This document shows, in pieces, positions 53,523 to 61,947 of a DNA stretch of 64,000 nucleotides (positions are counted from its first letter, which is position 1; each line of letters opens with the position of its first letter). The notes beneath the pieces are model-generated. The model saw nothing but the letters and a program-made list of their open reading frames with translations, had not been told where the DNA came from and did not search any database. The stretch is from UBA1660 sp964462035. GTDB taxonomy: Bacteria > Myxococcota_A > Polyangia > Polyangiales > Houyiibacteriaceae. A program made the translations under genes and the position numbers. The stretch spans positions 19,995 through 83,994 of the forward strand of contig CAYXAP010000034.1 in assembly GCA_964462035.1 (NCBI GenBank). Reading direction: 5' to 3'.

Positions 53523-53572
53523 TCCCACCCAAACCGACAATCGTGGCCGCGGTCAACCGGCGACGGCCATCG

Positions 53573-55315
53573 TCACTCAGTTGGGGGAATCGAATTCTCT
53601 TCCGGCCGTGTACCAGGCGGCCAAATGGTGAAGATTGCCCTCACCCTTCGGGGGTCATCCGGAGGGCTGCTCTCGGCTTCCGCGTTCACGTGGATGCCCT
53701 CCCGGTCCAGCGTCGCAGACAGCTCGGCCCGGGCGCGCGCCCTGGCTGCCGGCGGTCCGACGATCTCCACGCTGACCCAACCTGCGTCCCGCAGCTGGGC
53801 GAGGGGGAGGGAGCGGGCGTCGAGGCGGAAGTCGACGGCGCCTCCGAAGAGGACGTAGCCGATGACCACCTCGACGGTGACCGGCTCCACCTCGATCGCG
53901 ACCTGCGGGATCTCGACCTCGACCGAGCCCCCCACGTTGGCGCTGGGCGTCGAGACTTCGGGCTCGGGCTCCGGCACCGGCGCCGGCGGCGGTGGCGGGA
54001 TGGGGTTGGCGCCGCTACCGGTGACGGCGGGGCACGCGTGCCGGACCGCCATCTGCCTCCGGTACGCTTGCCGCCGGTCGTAGTTGCCGAGGGTCCACTC
54101 CAGGGTGAGCGCGATCTGATGCTCGCCCCGATACTCCCCGGCGACGCCAGCGCGGTAGCGGAAGTAGAGCAGGCCACCGCCGCTGCAGTTGGTGTAGATG
54201 GCGCCGATGCGGGCATCGACGAACGCACCAGGACCGACCTCCCGCGGCGTGTCGCCGTAGACGCCGAGCGCGCCTCCGCCGACCTCGAGATAGAGCGGCA
54301 AGCGCGCCAGGTAGAGCCGAAGGCCGAGCGATCCGGTGATGAAGCGCGAGAAGGGCGCCCGCATGTCGCCGCGAGCGTCGCTGGTGTTGTAGGCCCCGAG
54401 CTCCGCGCGGATCCGTGGCTCCACCAGCGGGTGGAGGTTCAGCCCGAGCCCCATCTCGACGGCCATGCTGGTCTTCAGCTCGGGCTGCCAGGCCATGACC
54501 AGACCCATGGCGAAACGGAAGGGACCGTTGATGCGCGGCTCGTGGAAGTTCCGGGGCGCATGGAGCCGGTTGGCAAAACCGAACCCCATCGTGAGCAGCA
54601 CCGACCGGCTCTCGCTCCCATCACCGAGCCCCTGCAGGTAGCGGAGTCCGAGCTCGAGGTCGAAGGCCATGTCGCCGCTCATCAGCGCGCCCGTGCTGAG
54701 TGTCAGGCCCGCGCCCACGACCGGGTGGCTTCCGAGGCGATCCGTCAGCGATACCGCGTAGCCGCCGTGGAGCTGGAACCCGATCGAGCGCCGATCCGCG
54801 TCGCTCAGGTAGTGGCGGAAGCGTACCTGGCCGCTGAAGGTGTGCAGCCGGAGGTTGGGGAAGACCTGGTCGACCACACCATCGCCGTCGGTGTCGTGGG
54901 CGGTGCCGCGGGTCCGCGTCGCCAACCATTCGGCGCCGAGCCCGAGCCAGCGGGTCGGCCACAGCGAGAGGTCGAAGCCACCGCCGACGTGTCGGTCGAC
55001 GTTCGCGTTCGGGTCCTCACCGACGCCGAGGTGGAGCCGAAAGTGGTAGTCGACCTCGAGGCCGGCGTTCCGGAAGGGGGGCCGGCAAGTGTAGCGCTCG
55101 CCGGTCCCGCGGGCCGGGATCAGCTGCCCTGGTTCACAGGGCGGCAACCCCCGGAACTGTCGCGCCCCGACGGGCCAGTCCCAGGTCGCCGGGATCTGGG
55201 TGACTTCCTCACCCTCACCCTCGCCCTCGGTCACATCGTCGACGCCCTGCGCGAACGCCGACGAGGGCGCCGCGATCACGGCGAAGAGCAAGAAGAAGCG
55301 AGTCACGGCACGCAC
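53573..55315 (-). CDS. Outer-membrane beta-barrel protein
   Basis: The signal peptide (RAVTRFFLLFAVIAAPSSAF, cleaved at AQ) precedes an acidic segment (DDVTEGEGEGEE) and many short amphipathic strands rich in Gly and aromatic residues (GFDLSLWPTRWLGLGAEWLA, HTFSGQVRFRHYLSD, VVGAGLTLSTGALMSGDMAF) typical of an outer-membrane barrel. After a Pro-rich linker (NPIPPPPPAPVPEPEPE), a C-terminal soluble domain (VTVEVVIGYVLFGGAVDFRL) follows. GTG 55315 gives a normal signal; TTG 55342 is the longer option. It lies between the AAA+ ATPase and hybrid kinase genes, with 20 to 48 bases to the former. Confidence 0.78.
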   Translation of the reverse strand: MRAVTRFFLLFAVIAAPSSAFAQGVDDVTEGEGEGEEVTQIPATWDWPVGARQFRGLPPCEPGQLIPARGTGERYTCRPPFRNAGLEVDYHFRLHLGVGEDPNANVDRHVGGGFDLSLWPTRWLGLGAEWLATRTRGTAHDTDGDGVVDQVFPNLRLHTFSGQVRFRHYLSDADRRSIGFQLHGGYAVSLTDRLGSHPVVGAGLTLSTGALMSGDMAFDLELGLRYLQGLGDGSESRSVLLTMGFGFANRLHAPRNFHEPRINGPFRFAMGLVMAWQPELKTSMAVEMGLGLNLHPLVEPRIRAELGAYNTSDARGDMRAPFSRFITGSLGLRLYLARLPLYLEVGGGALGVYGDTPREVGPGAFVDARIGAIYTNCSGGGLLYFRYRAGVAGEYRGEHQIALTLEWTLGNYDRRQAYRRQMAVRHACPAVTGSGANPIPPPPPAPVPEPEPEVSTPSANVGGSVEVEIPQVAIEVEPVTVEVVIGYVLFGGAVDFRLDARSLPLAQLRDAGWVSVEIVGPPAARARARAELSATLDREGIHVNAEAESSPPDDPRRVRAIFTIWPPGTRPEENSIPPTE

Positions 55316-55317
55316 GG

Positions 55318-55338
55318 ACGTTCGAACGTGAGCTAGCT
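55318..55338. promoter_or_regulatory. Two adjacent palindromes at the barrel-protein start
   Basis: ACGTTCGAACGT (55318-55329) is a 12-bp perfect palindrome and AGCTAGCT (55331-55338) an 8-bp one, one base apart, just 5' of GTG 55315. They could form an operator or an mRNA fold. If the TTG at 55342 is the true start, they lie inside the coding region. Confidence 0.3.
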
Positions 55339-55362
55339 TCAATCGGGGGTGAGAAAGGGCGA

Positions 55363-56535
55363 CTACTGGGCGAACTTGCCGCTCTGGAACACGTGGCCGA
55401 GGAGCTGCTCGACGCGGCCGATGGCTTCCCGGGCCGGCTGGGTGCCGATGGCCTGGAGCGCGGCCTTGATCTCGTTGAGCGCCTTCAGGTGGCTGAAGAG
55501 CTGGATGTCGCTCATCGGGCGGTCGCTCGTGAGCAGATCGCGGATGCGGTTGATCTCCTGGATCAGCGCGTCGAGGCCGACGTCGGCGGCGCCGAAGCGG
55601 CGCGCCTCCGGGTGCTCGCGGTACCAGGCCTCGAGCACGGGGCCGGTGATGCCTTCGAGGATCTCCGCCTGGTCCAGGTTGTTCCAGGTGTGGCGCAGGA
55701 TGAAGAAGTCGCTCGGGTCCGCGGTCGGGCGTCCGTCGAGGAGCGCGCTGGCGGCGAAGAGCTTGAGCATCTTGATCGCACGGCGGTCGGAGAGCGACAC
55801 GCCCTCGGAGCGGATCTGGAAGACCAGGCCCTTGTACGCGGCCAGGAACTCCTCGGTGAACTTCATCCGCGGCGCGAAGTTGCCGTGGAGACCATGGAGC
55901 TCCTGGCTGGTGAGCGCCGGCTGCAGCTTGTCGTAGCTGCCGGTGAGCTTGCTGACCTCGTGGTCGATGCCCTTCAGGAGCAGGTCGTGGAAGTGGTAGC
56001 TGTCGAGGTTCTCGCTGCGGACCCGGAGCAGGAAACGGTCGAAGACCGCCATCAGGTCCTCGTCGTTCGGGACCTCGTTGCTCGCTCCGAAGGCGCTGAT
56101 CAGGGGCACGGTCAGCCGCTGACCGCCCACCGTGTAGATGCGCTCGTTGAGCACGCTGAGCAGCGAGTTCAGGATCGCGGAGTTCGCCTTGAAGATCTCG
56201 TCGAGGAAGACGATCTCCGACTCCGGGAGCATCCCCTCGGTGCGGCGCTTGTACTCACCGGTCCGGAAGGCCTGAATGTCGATGGGGCCGAAGATCTCGT
56301 TCGGCTCGGTGAAGCGGGTCAGCAGGTACTCGAAGTAGTTCGCCTGGATCAGCTTCGAGAAGAGGCGCACGAGCGCGCTCTTCGCCGTGCCGGGCGGACC
56401 GATGAGTACCATGTGCTCGCCGGCGAGCGCGGCGATCAACATCAGCCGCACGACCTCCGACTTGCCGAGGAAGGTGCTCTCGAGCTGTCGAGCGACGTGC
56501 TGCAGCTTGCGGGCGATTTGCGCGTCCTGGCTCAC
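55363..56535 (-). CDS. MoxR/RavA-type AAA+ ATPase
   Basis: The 390-residue ATPase has Walker A LIGPPGTAKSALVRLFSKL, the RavA-like block EYLLTRFTEPNEIFGPIDIQ, Walker B EIVFLDEIFKANSAILNSLL, VNERIYTVGGQ-type and SNEVPNDEDLMAVFDRFLLR segments, sensor 2 region and a helical C-terminus. MoxR ATPases are chaperone-like remodellers that work with vWA partners; RavA pairs with ViaA in enterobacteria. GTG 56535 is the start. The unknown gene 56582-57703 lies 46 bases upstream in the same direction and the barrel gene 20 to 48 bases downstream, indicating one transcription unit. Confidence 0.93.
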   Translation of the reverse strand: MSQDAQIARKLQHVARQLESTFLGKSEVVRLMLIAALAGEHMVLIGPPGTAKSALVRLFSKLIQANYFEYLLTRFTEPNEIFGPIDIQAFRTGEYKRRTEGMLPESEIVFLDEIFKANSAILNSLLSVLNERIYTVGGQRLTVPLISAFGASNEVPNDEDLMAVFDRFLLRVRSENLDSYHFHDLLLKGIDHEVSKLTGSYDKLQPALTSQELHGLHGNFAPRMKFTEEFLAAYKGLVFQIRSEGVSLSDRRAIKMLKLFAASALLDGRPTADPSDFFILRHTWNNLDQAEILEGITGPVLEAWYREHPEARRFGAADVGLDALIQEINRIRDLLTSDRPMSDIQLFSHLKALNEIKAALQAIGTQPAREAIGRVEQLLGHVFQSGKFAQ

Positions 56536-56581
56536 GAGGCGCCTTTCGTATCACTCTGGTCGATTGATGAATAGGGGGCGC

Positions 56582-57703
56582 TCATGCGCTCTCCTTCAGT
56601 GGTTGGGCTCGCTCGAGCATCGAGAGGGCCATCTCCACGGCGTCGTCGCCGGCTTGTTGCTGGAGCTTGGCGGCTCGCTCGCGCAGCTCGGCCGCGTCGT
56701 TCGGGTTCACCGCGACCAAGCCCTGCAGCGGTCCACGGACCTGGAACAGGGCGGGCAGCACGGCGGCGAAGAGCTCCTCGTCGCCCACCGCGGGCTCGCT
56801 CCGGGGCCGGTGTCCGGCGCGCTCGTCGAAGACCTCGAGGATCTGCATCTCGGCGATGAGCGCCAGCGCCACGAAGAGGTGCTGCGGTGACGGGTCCTCC
56901 GCCGAGAGCACCCGCAGCGCGTGGCCGAAGGGTTGGGCCACCTGGCCGGTGCCTCGCTTCACGAGCTCCTGGACGATGCCGGAGCGGAGCACGTCGTCAC
57001 TCAGCACGGCGAGCGAGGCCTGGCCGAAGCGGAGCTCGGGCGAGAGGTCGTGGCGCAGGATCTGGGTGATCGGCGATCGCGCCACCAGCGCATGGAGCGG
57101 GGTCTCCAGGTCGAGCTCGGGCGTGCCCTCGATCGCGAGCTCGAGCATGCCGCGCTGGGTCTTGTCCTGCCGAACGAAGCGGAGCTTCGGGAGCGCCACG
57201 ACGTTCGCAGGGGGCGGCCGGCCGTAGAATCGGTAGGTATACGCCCAGTTCTTCACCACCGTGTCCTCGCGCTCGAGACCGAGGGCGCGGTCGAGGACCA
57301 CGTGGCGGCCGAGCGCCTCCGAGCGTGTCCGCGGCATCGGAATCGCCTGGATCAGCTCGAAGACCCATTCCCGGACGGGCGCCCGGGAGCCGCGCGCGAA
57401 GGCACGGTCGAGCTCCGGATCGGTGAGCCAGAAGAGGTCGTGGACGGCCATCAGCGTCGCCATCAGACCGCGGTCGGCGAGCTCCACCAGCTCGACGGGT
57501 GCGAGCTCGCTCGAGAGCTTCGCGAGCGCTTCGAGGATCGACCCCTCGACCGTGGTCTCGACCGGACGGGCGAGCGCGAAGTGGTCGAGCGCCGCCGGTG
57601 GCAACGCGCGGGTGCACTGGGCGACGCCACCGTTGAGCAGCGGATCCAGGAAGTGGGTGACCAGCTCCTGGTAGAGCTCGTGGACTTTCTCCTGCTCGCT
57701 CAA
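56582..57703 (-). CDS. Unrecognised soluble protein beside the MoxR/RavA ATPase
   Basis: The 373-residue product (MSEQEKVHELYQELVTHFLD...) is mainly alpha-helical with no signal or membrane span. Segments include ATLMAVHDLFWLTDPELDRA, NWAYTYRFYGRPPPANVVAL and LFVALALIAEMQILEVFDER. I recognise no domain. TTG 57703 starts it, overlapping the TGA of the gene before it (TTGA), so it is coupled to the upstream protein. Its place between that gene and the ATPase suggests a scaffold, substrate-adaptor or effector of a MoxR/vWA-type complex, which is inference. Confidence 0.72.
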   Translation of the reverse strand: MSEQEKVHELYQELVTHFLDPLLNGGVAQCTRALPPAALDHFALARPVETTVEGSILEALAKLSSELAPVELVELADRGLMATLMAVHDLFWLTDPELDRAFARGSRAPVREWVFELIQAIPMPRTRSEALGRHVVLDRALGLEREDTVVKNWAYTYRFYGRPPPANVVALPKLRFVRQDKTQRGMLELAIEGTPELDLETPLHALVARSPITQILRHDLSPELRFGQASLAVLSDDVLRSGIVQELVKRGTGQVAQPFGHALRVLSAEDPSPQHLFVALALIAEMQILEVFDERAGHRPRSEPAVGDEELFAAVLPALFQVRGPLQGLVAVNPNDAAELRERAAKLQQQAGDDAVEMALSMLERAQPLKESA

Positions 57704-59238
57704 TCCTCGTCCTCACCCGACGGCAGCGCCGGCACGTCGGCGCTGGACGCATCCTTGAGCGGCACACCCCAGAGCGGAAAGCGGCGCGGCGCCTCGTACT
57801 GGAGCAGCGGGAGCGGCTTCTCGGTGTCTTCGAGCGGATCCGCGATCAGCGGGACGGCGGCGACGTCGCGGAGCACGCGGCGGGAGACCGGACCGAAGGC
57901 ACCGGCGGGGATCACGCGCGGAGCGTCCACCTCGGGGTCGAAGAAGACGTAGCCATCGCCGCGGTCGCGGACGAGATCCTGCAGCACGGCCGGTGACACC
58001 GCTGGCACCAACGCGAGCCCCGAGGGCACGTAGATCCGGGGCGCGACTTCGGAGTGGAAGGTGCCGAGGGGCACGCCTTCGATGCCGCTCGGGTCGAGGA
58101 GGTAGAAGCGGTCCTCACCGACCGCGATCTTCAGCGCCGCCAGCGTGTTCGGCGGGAGCGCATAGAGCATGCGCGCCAGCCATTCGCGGTTCGCGAAGGG
58201 CACCACCGTCGCGGTCACGGCCCGCCAGGGCTCCGTCGAGGGCGCCAGGCGCAGCGGAAGGGAGAGGTCGAGGCTCGTCTCCATCCCGCCGCCCTCGGCG
58301 ACCGACGCCGAGCCCTCGAGATCCACGCCGGTGCGCACCAGCGAGCGCACGGGCGCGAAGGGCGGCAGCGGATCGACGATCAGCACCTCGCCGTCGCCGC
58401 GGAAGAAGTGGAGCGCCTCGTCGTTGAAGAGGCTCGAGCAGCTCTCGAGCGCGATCGGGTGTCGATAGCCGAGCTCCACGCCGAACGATCGACCGAGGGG
58501 CTCGTAGACGTGCACGCCGGGGAGGCTGGCGAAGAGGCGGGTGACCCGCTCCGGGGTCTCCGAGACGTCGAAGAGGTAGAGCCGCTTCGGCCGGTCCTCG
58601 AAGGCGCTCGCCGGCGGCCATTCCGCGAGCGCGGCCTGGGCGGCGACCTGCCAGCGGAAGAGGTAGGAGAGCATCGCCCCGCCCACGCCGACCTCGGCGG
58701 TGGCCCAGAGCCGGGCGGGGAGCGGCTCGCCCCGGGTCGCGGGCACCCGATAGGGCTGGAGCTTGAACACCAGGTCGCGGAACGCGAGGTCCCGGTCGAA
58801 GCGATAGGACTGCCGGAACGCGTCGTCGTAGAGGACGAGGTCCGCCGGCTCGTCGAGGAGCTCGACCACGTCGTAGCCGAGCGGTGAACCGGAATCGCGG
58901 TACTTCACGAAGTGGCGGGAGGTGCCGGTGAAGACCAGCCCGCCCGCCAGCTTCGCGACGCCAGCCACCCGGTCCATCCGGTAGCTCGACTCCGCATGGA
59001 CGGTGAGCATGATCTCGCGGGTCCGCAGCGGGGTCTCCAGCCGCCGGAGCACCAGCGTGGGCAGCAGCTCGTCGAGCGAGCCCTCGTCGCCGTAGGCGCG
59101 GAGGAAGGCGACCAGCCGGTCGATCGACGGGAAGAGCACGAGGCCCTTCTGGCCGAGCACCACCCCGCGCGCGTCGGGTGCGACGCCCGGGGTGCGGAAG
59201 CGGGTCTGGTGGAGCGCGGCGCGCTCGAGATGAGCCAT
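57700..59238 (-). CDS. Unrecognised large protein heading the MoxR operon
   Basis: The 512-residue product from ATG 59238 (MAHLERAALHQTRFRTPGVA) has no signal peptide. It seems to hold repeated beta-rich segments (GLVLFPSIDRLVAFLRAYGD, RLYLFDVSETPERVTRLFAS, ALKIAVGEDRFYLLDPSGIE, APRIYVPSGLALVPAVSPAV) and ends GVPLKDASSADVPALPSGED. I know no family by sight. Because MoxR/vWA systems often include one dedicated third component, this protein may be it. It is divergent from the AraC-type gene by 125 bases; the shared gap would hold its promoter. Confidence 0.7.
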   Translation of the reverse strand: MAHLERAALHQTRFRTPGVAPDARGVVLGQKGLVLFPSIDRLVAFLRAYGDEGSLDELLPTLVLRRLETPLRTREIMLTVHAESSYRMDRVAGVAKLAGGLVFTGTSRHFVKYRDSGSPLGYDVVELLDEPADLVLYDDAFRQSYRFDRDLAFRDLVFKLQPYRVPATRGEPLPARLWATAEVGVGGAMLSYLFRWQVAAQAALAEWPPASAFEDRPKRLYLFDVSETPERVTRLFASLPGVHVYEPLGRSFGVELGYRHPIALESCSSLFNDEALHFFRGDGEVLIVDPLPPFAPVRSLVRTGVDLEGSASVAEGGGMETSLDLSLPLRLAPSTEPWRAVTATVVPFANREWLARMLYALPPNTLAALKIAVGEDRFYLLDPSGIEGVPLGTFHSEVAPRIYVPSGLALVPAVSPAVLQDLVRDRGDGYVFFDPEVDAPRVIPAGAFGPVSRRVLRDVAAVPLIADPLEDTEKPLPLLQYEAPRRFPLWGVPLKDASSADVPALPSGEDED

Positions 59239-59363
59239 CGGCGGGCATCCTACGCCCCCGGCCCCGATCACAAAAGCGCAGTCTCGGGGTCCGATTCGAG
59301 CCGGCGGACCCGTGCGTGCGGGTCGTAGGGCAGATCCACGGCTTCCTCACGTATCCTGTTGGG

Positions 59364-60164
59364 ATGCCGACCGTATCGATCATCGACCGACGCGTCGCGC
59401 TGAGCCCCAACGTCTATCGGAGCTCTCGCGCGCTGCGCGCCCCTGGGCTCGAAGTGCAGGTGGTGGACTGCGCGGGCTGCGTCACGGACACGAGCCGCCT
59501 CGACGAGGCGATGGGCGCCGTCGATCTGAAGGGCCGGACGCTGACGGTGGTCCTCGAGGGCACCTACGAGTCCGATGACCAGCGCGCGGGCCCGGGGGCG
59601 ATGGTCGTCGAGCGGCGCCACCGGTGGCGCGAGCGGTGGACCGGGAAGCGTCAGCGCTTCGTGACCCTGATGTGGGAGGATGGACCGGTCTTCGCCGGCG
59701 GGGAACGGCTCAGCGCCGTGGCGATGGATCGTTGGGCCCAGGTCGCCGATGCGATCCAAGGTGCCAGCGCTCAGAGCGCGGATCGTGTCGCGACCGCCGC
59801 CCTCCGACTCGCGAGCGAAGCCGGCGTCTCGCTCAGCCTGCCCGAGGCGCCGATTCCGCGGGAGGTCCATCGGGTGCAATCGGGGCTCAACGCCATGTTC
59901 ACCCAGCTCCACGAGAGCCCGCAGGCGATCGACCTCGAGCGGCACACGGGCCTCAGCGCCCGCCACCTCCGCCGCATCTTCCGCAGCCACCCGACCTTGT
60001 TGCCCCAGAGCCTGCGACGTTCCCTGCATTTCTTGAGACTCATCAGCGCCGACACCCTGATGCGTTCGACCGACCGCTCCATCGCAGAGATCGCCCGGGC
60101 CCTGGGGTACCGGAGCGACCGCGCCCTCCACACGGCCATTCGCCGCAGTGGATTGCGCACCTAG
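59364..60164 (+). CDS. AraC-type transcriptional regulator
   Basis: The 266-residue protein has an N-terminal ligand-type half (MPTVSIIDRRVALSPNVY, LKGRTLTVVLEGTYESDDQR, RWRERWTGKRQRFVTLMWED) and a C-terminal pair of helix-turn-helices: GLSARHLRRIFRSHPTLLPQ and IAEIARALGYRSDRALHTAI, with RRSG at the end, as in AraC DNA-binding domains. It probably controls neighbouring genes. ATG 59364 fits; the gene is divergent from the MoxR operon with 125 bases between. Its last ten codons are duplicated 1.7 kb downstream at 61861. Confidence 0.85.
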   Translation: MPTVSIIDRRVALSPNVYRSSRALRAPGLEVQVVDCAGCVTDTSRLDEAMGAVDLKGRTLTVVLEGTYESDDQRAGPGAMVVERRHRWRERWTGKRQRFVTLMWEDGPVFAGGERLSAVAMDRWAQVADAIQGASAQSADRVATAALRLASEAGVSLSLPEAPIPREVHRVQSGLNAMFTQLHESPQAIDLERHTGLSARHLRRIFRSHPTLLPQSLRRSLHFLRLISADTLMRSTDRSIAEIARALGYRSDRALHTAIRRSGLRT

Positions 60165-60184
60165 CTCCGCCCGAAACGCTGCGT
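60131..60184 (+). repeat. Direct repeat, copy 1 (end of the AraC-type gene)
   Basis: The 54 bases starting CACGGCCATTCGCCGC match 61861-61914 at 51 positions (differences at 60147, 60170 and 60179). It covers the last ten codons and stop of the AraC-type gene and 20 bases beyond. The two copies bracket the beta-propeller gene. Confidence 0.85.
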
Positions 60185-60220
60185 CGCTCGGTCAGCCGAC
60201 TCGCGTAGGCGCCCGACTGG

Positions 60221-61717
60221 CTACCCGAGGTCGAACAGGCGCGTGGTTCCGTCCTCGGACCAGGTGGCGACCACCTTGCCCAGGACGGCGACGCCCGAGA
60301 TGGGCTTCTCGTGTCCACCCAGCCCTTCGTAGCGGGGCTTGCTGCGGAGGTCGCGGAAGACGTGGAGCTTCTTGCGTTGGGCTCCGTGGGCCAGACCGAC
60401 GACGGTGTCTTCGTCGACGCGAAGGGTGGACTCGAGCTCACCCTTGCCGGAGATCTCTCCCATGGGCTCTCCCTTCTCGGCGTCGACGACGAGCAGGCGC
60501 GCCGACGGTGGATACGTCGACGGCGTCATGACCACGATCGAATCGGTCAGGGCGATGGGAGGGCCAGAGTTCGCTCGATCATAGATTCTCGGAGCGGACC
60601 ACACCTTCTCTTCCGCGCGATCGAAGCGCTGCGCCGAGCCCGACGCGCAGAAGATGTCCTCGCCGAGGGGGAGCAGGAACGAGTTGCAGGGGATGCTCGA
60701 TTCGCTGAACGTGCCATCGAGCTCCGTCCTGCCGAAGCGGCTCTCCCAGCTCGTGTAGAGCCGGTCACCGACCACGGTGGCCCTCCCTCCCTGGGTCTGA
60801 AAGAGGAGCTTCCCGTCCGCATCGTAGACGAGGTTCTTGTCGCAAGAGATCACGAAGCGGTCCTTCCAGCGCACGGCTCCCGACGGGAAGTCCGCGTCGA
60901 CGCCGGCCGTGTCCAGCTGGACCACCTCGCCCCCGAGCCACGCTGAGAGCGGTGTGGCCACGCGCACGAAACCGCCGGGCACGGGCAGCACGTCATCGAC
61001 GTGGGCCTCGCTCGCGAATCCCACCACGATCTTCGTGTCGCTCGTGAGGTCGAGCACCCTCACCTCCTTCGAGTAGCTCCCGACGACCGCGATCCGCCCG
61101 TCCAGCAGCTCGGTCAAGCCGGCCGCGCGAAAGGCGTAGGTGTCCTCGTCCGGCCCTCGGAACGGGTGCCGGGAGCCGATGTTCCCATCGGTGTCGAAGA
61201 CGACGACCTCACCCGCGACGGCCGCCGCAAAGGTCCCGTCGGAGCGAGCGATGATCGAACGGGCGGCACCGCCGAGATCGACCAGCTTGGAGCCGGCCTT
61301 CGCCTTCTTGGCCGCCTTTGCGGCCTTCTTCGCAGCCACCGCGCGCGCCTTCTCCACGGGCTGCTTCCAGTCCTCGAGGACATCGTCGATCGCTGCACCG
61401 AACTCGGCTGGCGGGATGGAGGTTCCGACCACGGCCTTCGTCTTCTTGCTGCGATGGAGACGCTGAACGGGATCGTCGGCGAGCTGGCATTCGACCACCC
61501 CGTCCGCAGACAGGGCCACGATCGCGCGAAGGGCGTGCAGCGGGTCGCAGTCCGCCGCTAGCTCGAACTCCGCATCGCAGAGGAGGAACTTGCCGGCCTG
61601 CTCCCAGATGTCGGCCGTGAAGAACTCGGGGTAGGCTTCGCCATCGAAGGCCGCCAGGGCCTCTTCGGCGCTGGCGGCCGAGCGCGTCTTCAGGACTCCG
61701 CGGATCTTCGTCTGCAT
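60221..61717 (-). CDS. WD40-like beta-propeller protein
   Basis: The 498-residue protein has an N-terminal alpha/beta part with KIRGVLKTRSAASAEEALAA and FTADIWEQAGKFLLCDAEFE, an Ala/Lys-rich linker (VEKARAVAAKKAAKAAKKAK) and then blades of a beta-propeller: ARSDGTFAAAVAGEVVVFDT, LDGRIAVVGSYSKEVRVLDL, FVISCDKNLVYDADGKLLFQ and the closing GHEKPISGVAVLGKVVATWS, EDGTTRLFDLG. Propellers serve as interaction platforms. No signal is present. I chose ATG 61717; a GTG at 61738 is in frame. Direct repeats flank it, and a MoxR/vWA operon is 1 kb away. Confidence 0.8.
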   Translation of the reverse strand: MQTKIRGVLKTRSAASAEEALAAFDGEAYPEFFTADIWEQAGKFLLCDAEFELAADCDPLHALRAIVALSADGVVECQLADDPVQRLHRSKKTKAVVGTSIPPAEFGAAIDDVLEDWKQPVEKARAVAAKKAAKAAKKAKAGSKLVDLGGAARSIIARSDGTFAAAVAGEVVVFDTDGNIGSRHPFRGPDEDTYAFRAAGLTELLDGRIAVVGSYSKEVRVLDLTSDTKIVVGFASEAHVDDVLPVPGGFVRVATPLSAWLGGEVVQLDTAGVDADFPSGAVRWKDRFVISCDKNLVYDADGKLLFQTQGGRATVVGDRLYTSWESRFGRTELDGTFSESSIPCNSFLLPLGEDIFCASGSAQRFDRAEEKVWSAPRIYDRANSGPPIALTDSIVVMTPSTYPPSARLLVVDAEKGEPMGEISGKGELESTLRVDEDTVVGLAHGAQRKKLHVFRDLRSKPRYEGLGGHEKPISGVAVLGKVVATWSEDGTTRLFDLG

Positions 61718-61860
61718 GCGTCCCGATACGGAAGCCACCCAGGAACCTTCCCCCGACCGGCGCCGCAGCCGGAGTTCCGCGCGCGGGGCGGTGGCTGGGT
61801 CCCGAAGGACGACCCGCCGTCAGTCGCCGCTGTCTTCGAGCACCGACAGGTCCGGGAGCT

Positions 61861-61914
61861 CACGGCCATTCGCCGCGGTGGATTGCGCACCTAGCTCCGT
61901 CCGAAACGATGCGT
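61861..61914 (+). repeat. Direct repeat, copy 2 (orphan remnant of the AraC-gene end)
   Basis: These bases repeat the AraC-gene 3' end with three mismatches: ACG GCC ATT CGC CGC GGT GGA TTG CGC ACC TAG reads TAIRRGGLRT-stop, one residue different from the gene. The sequence before it does not continue the gene, so this is a broken remnant. It lies between the beta-propeller and membrane-protein genes. Confidence 0.8.
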
Positions 61915-61947
61915 GGCGCGGCTGGGGGCTCGGTTCACGCTGGGCAC

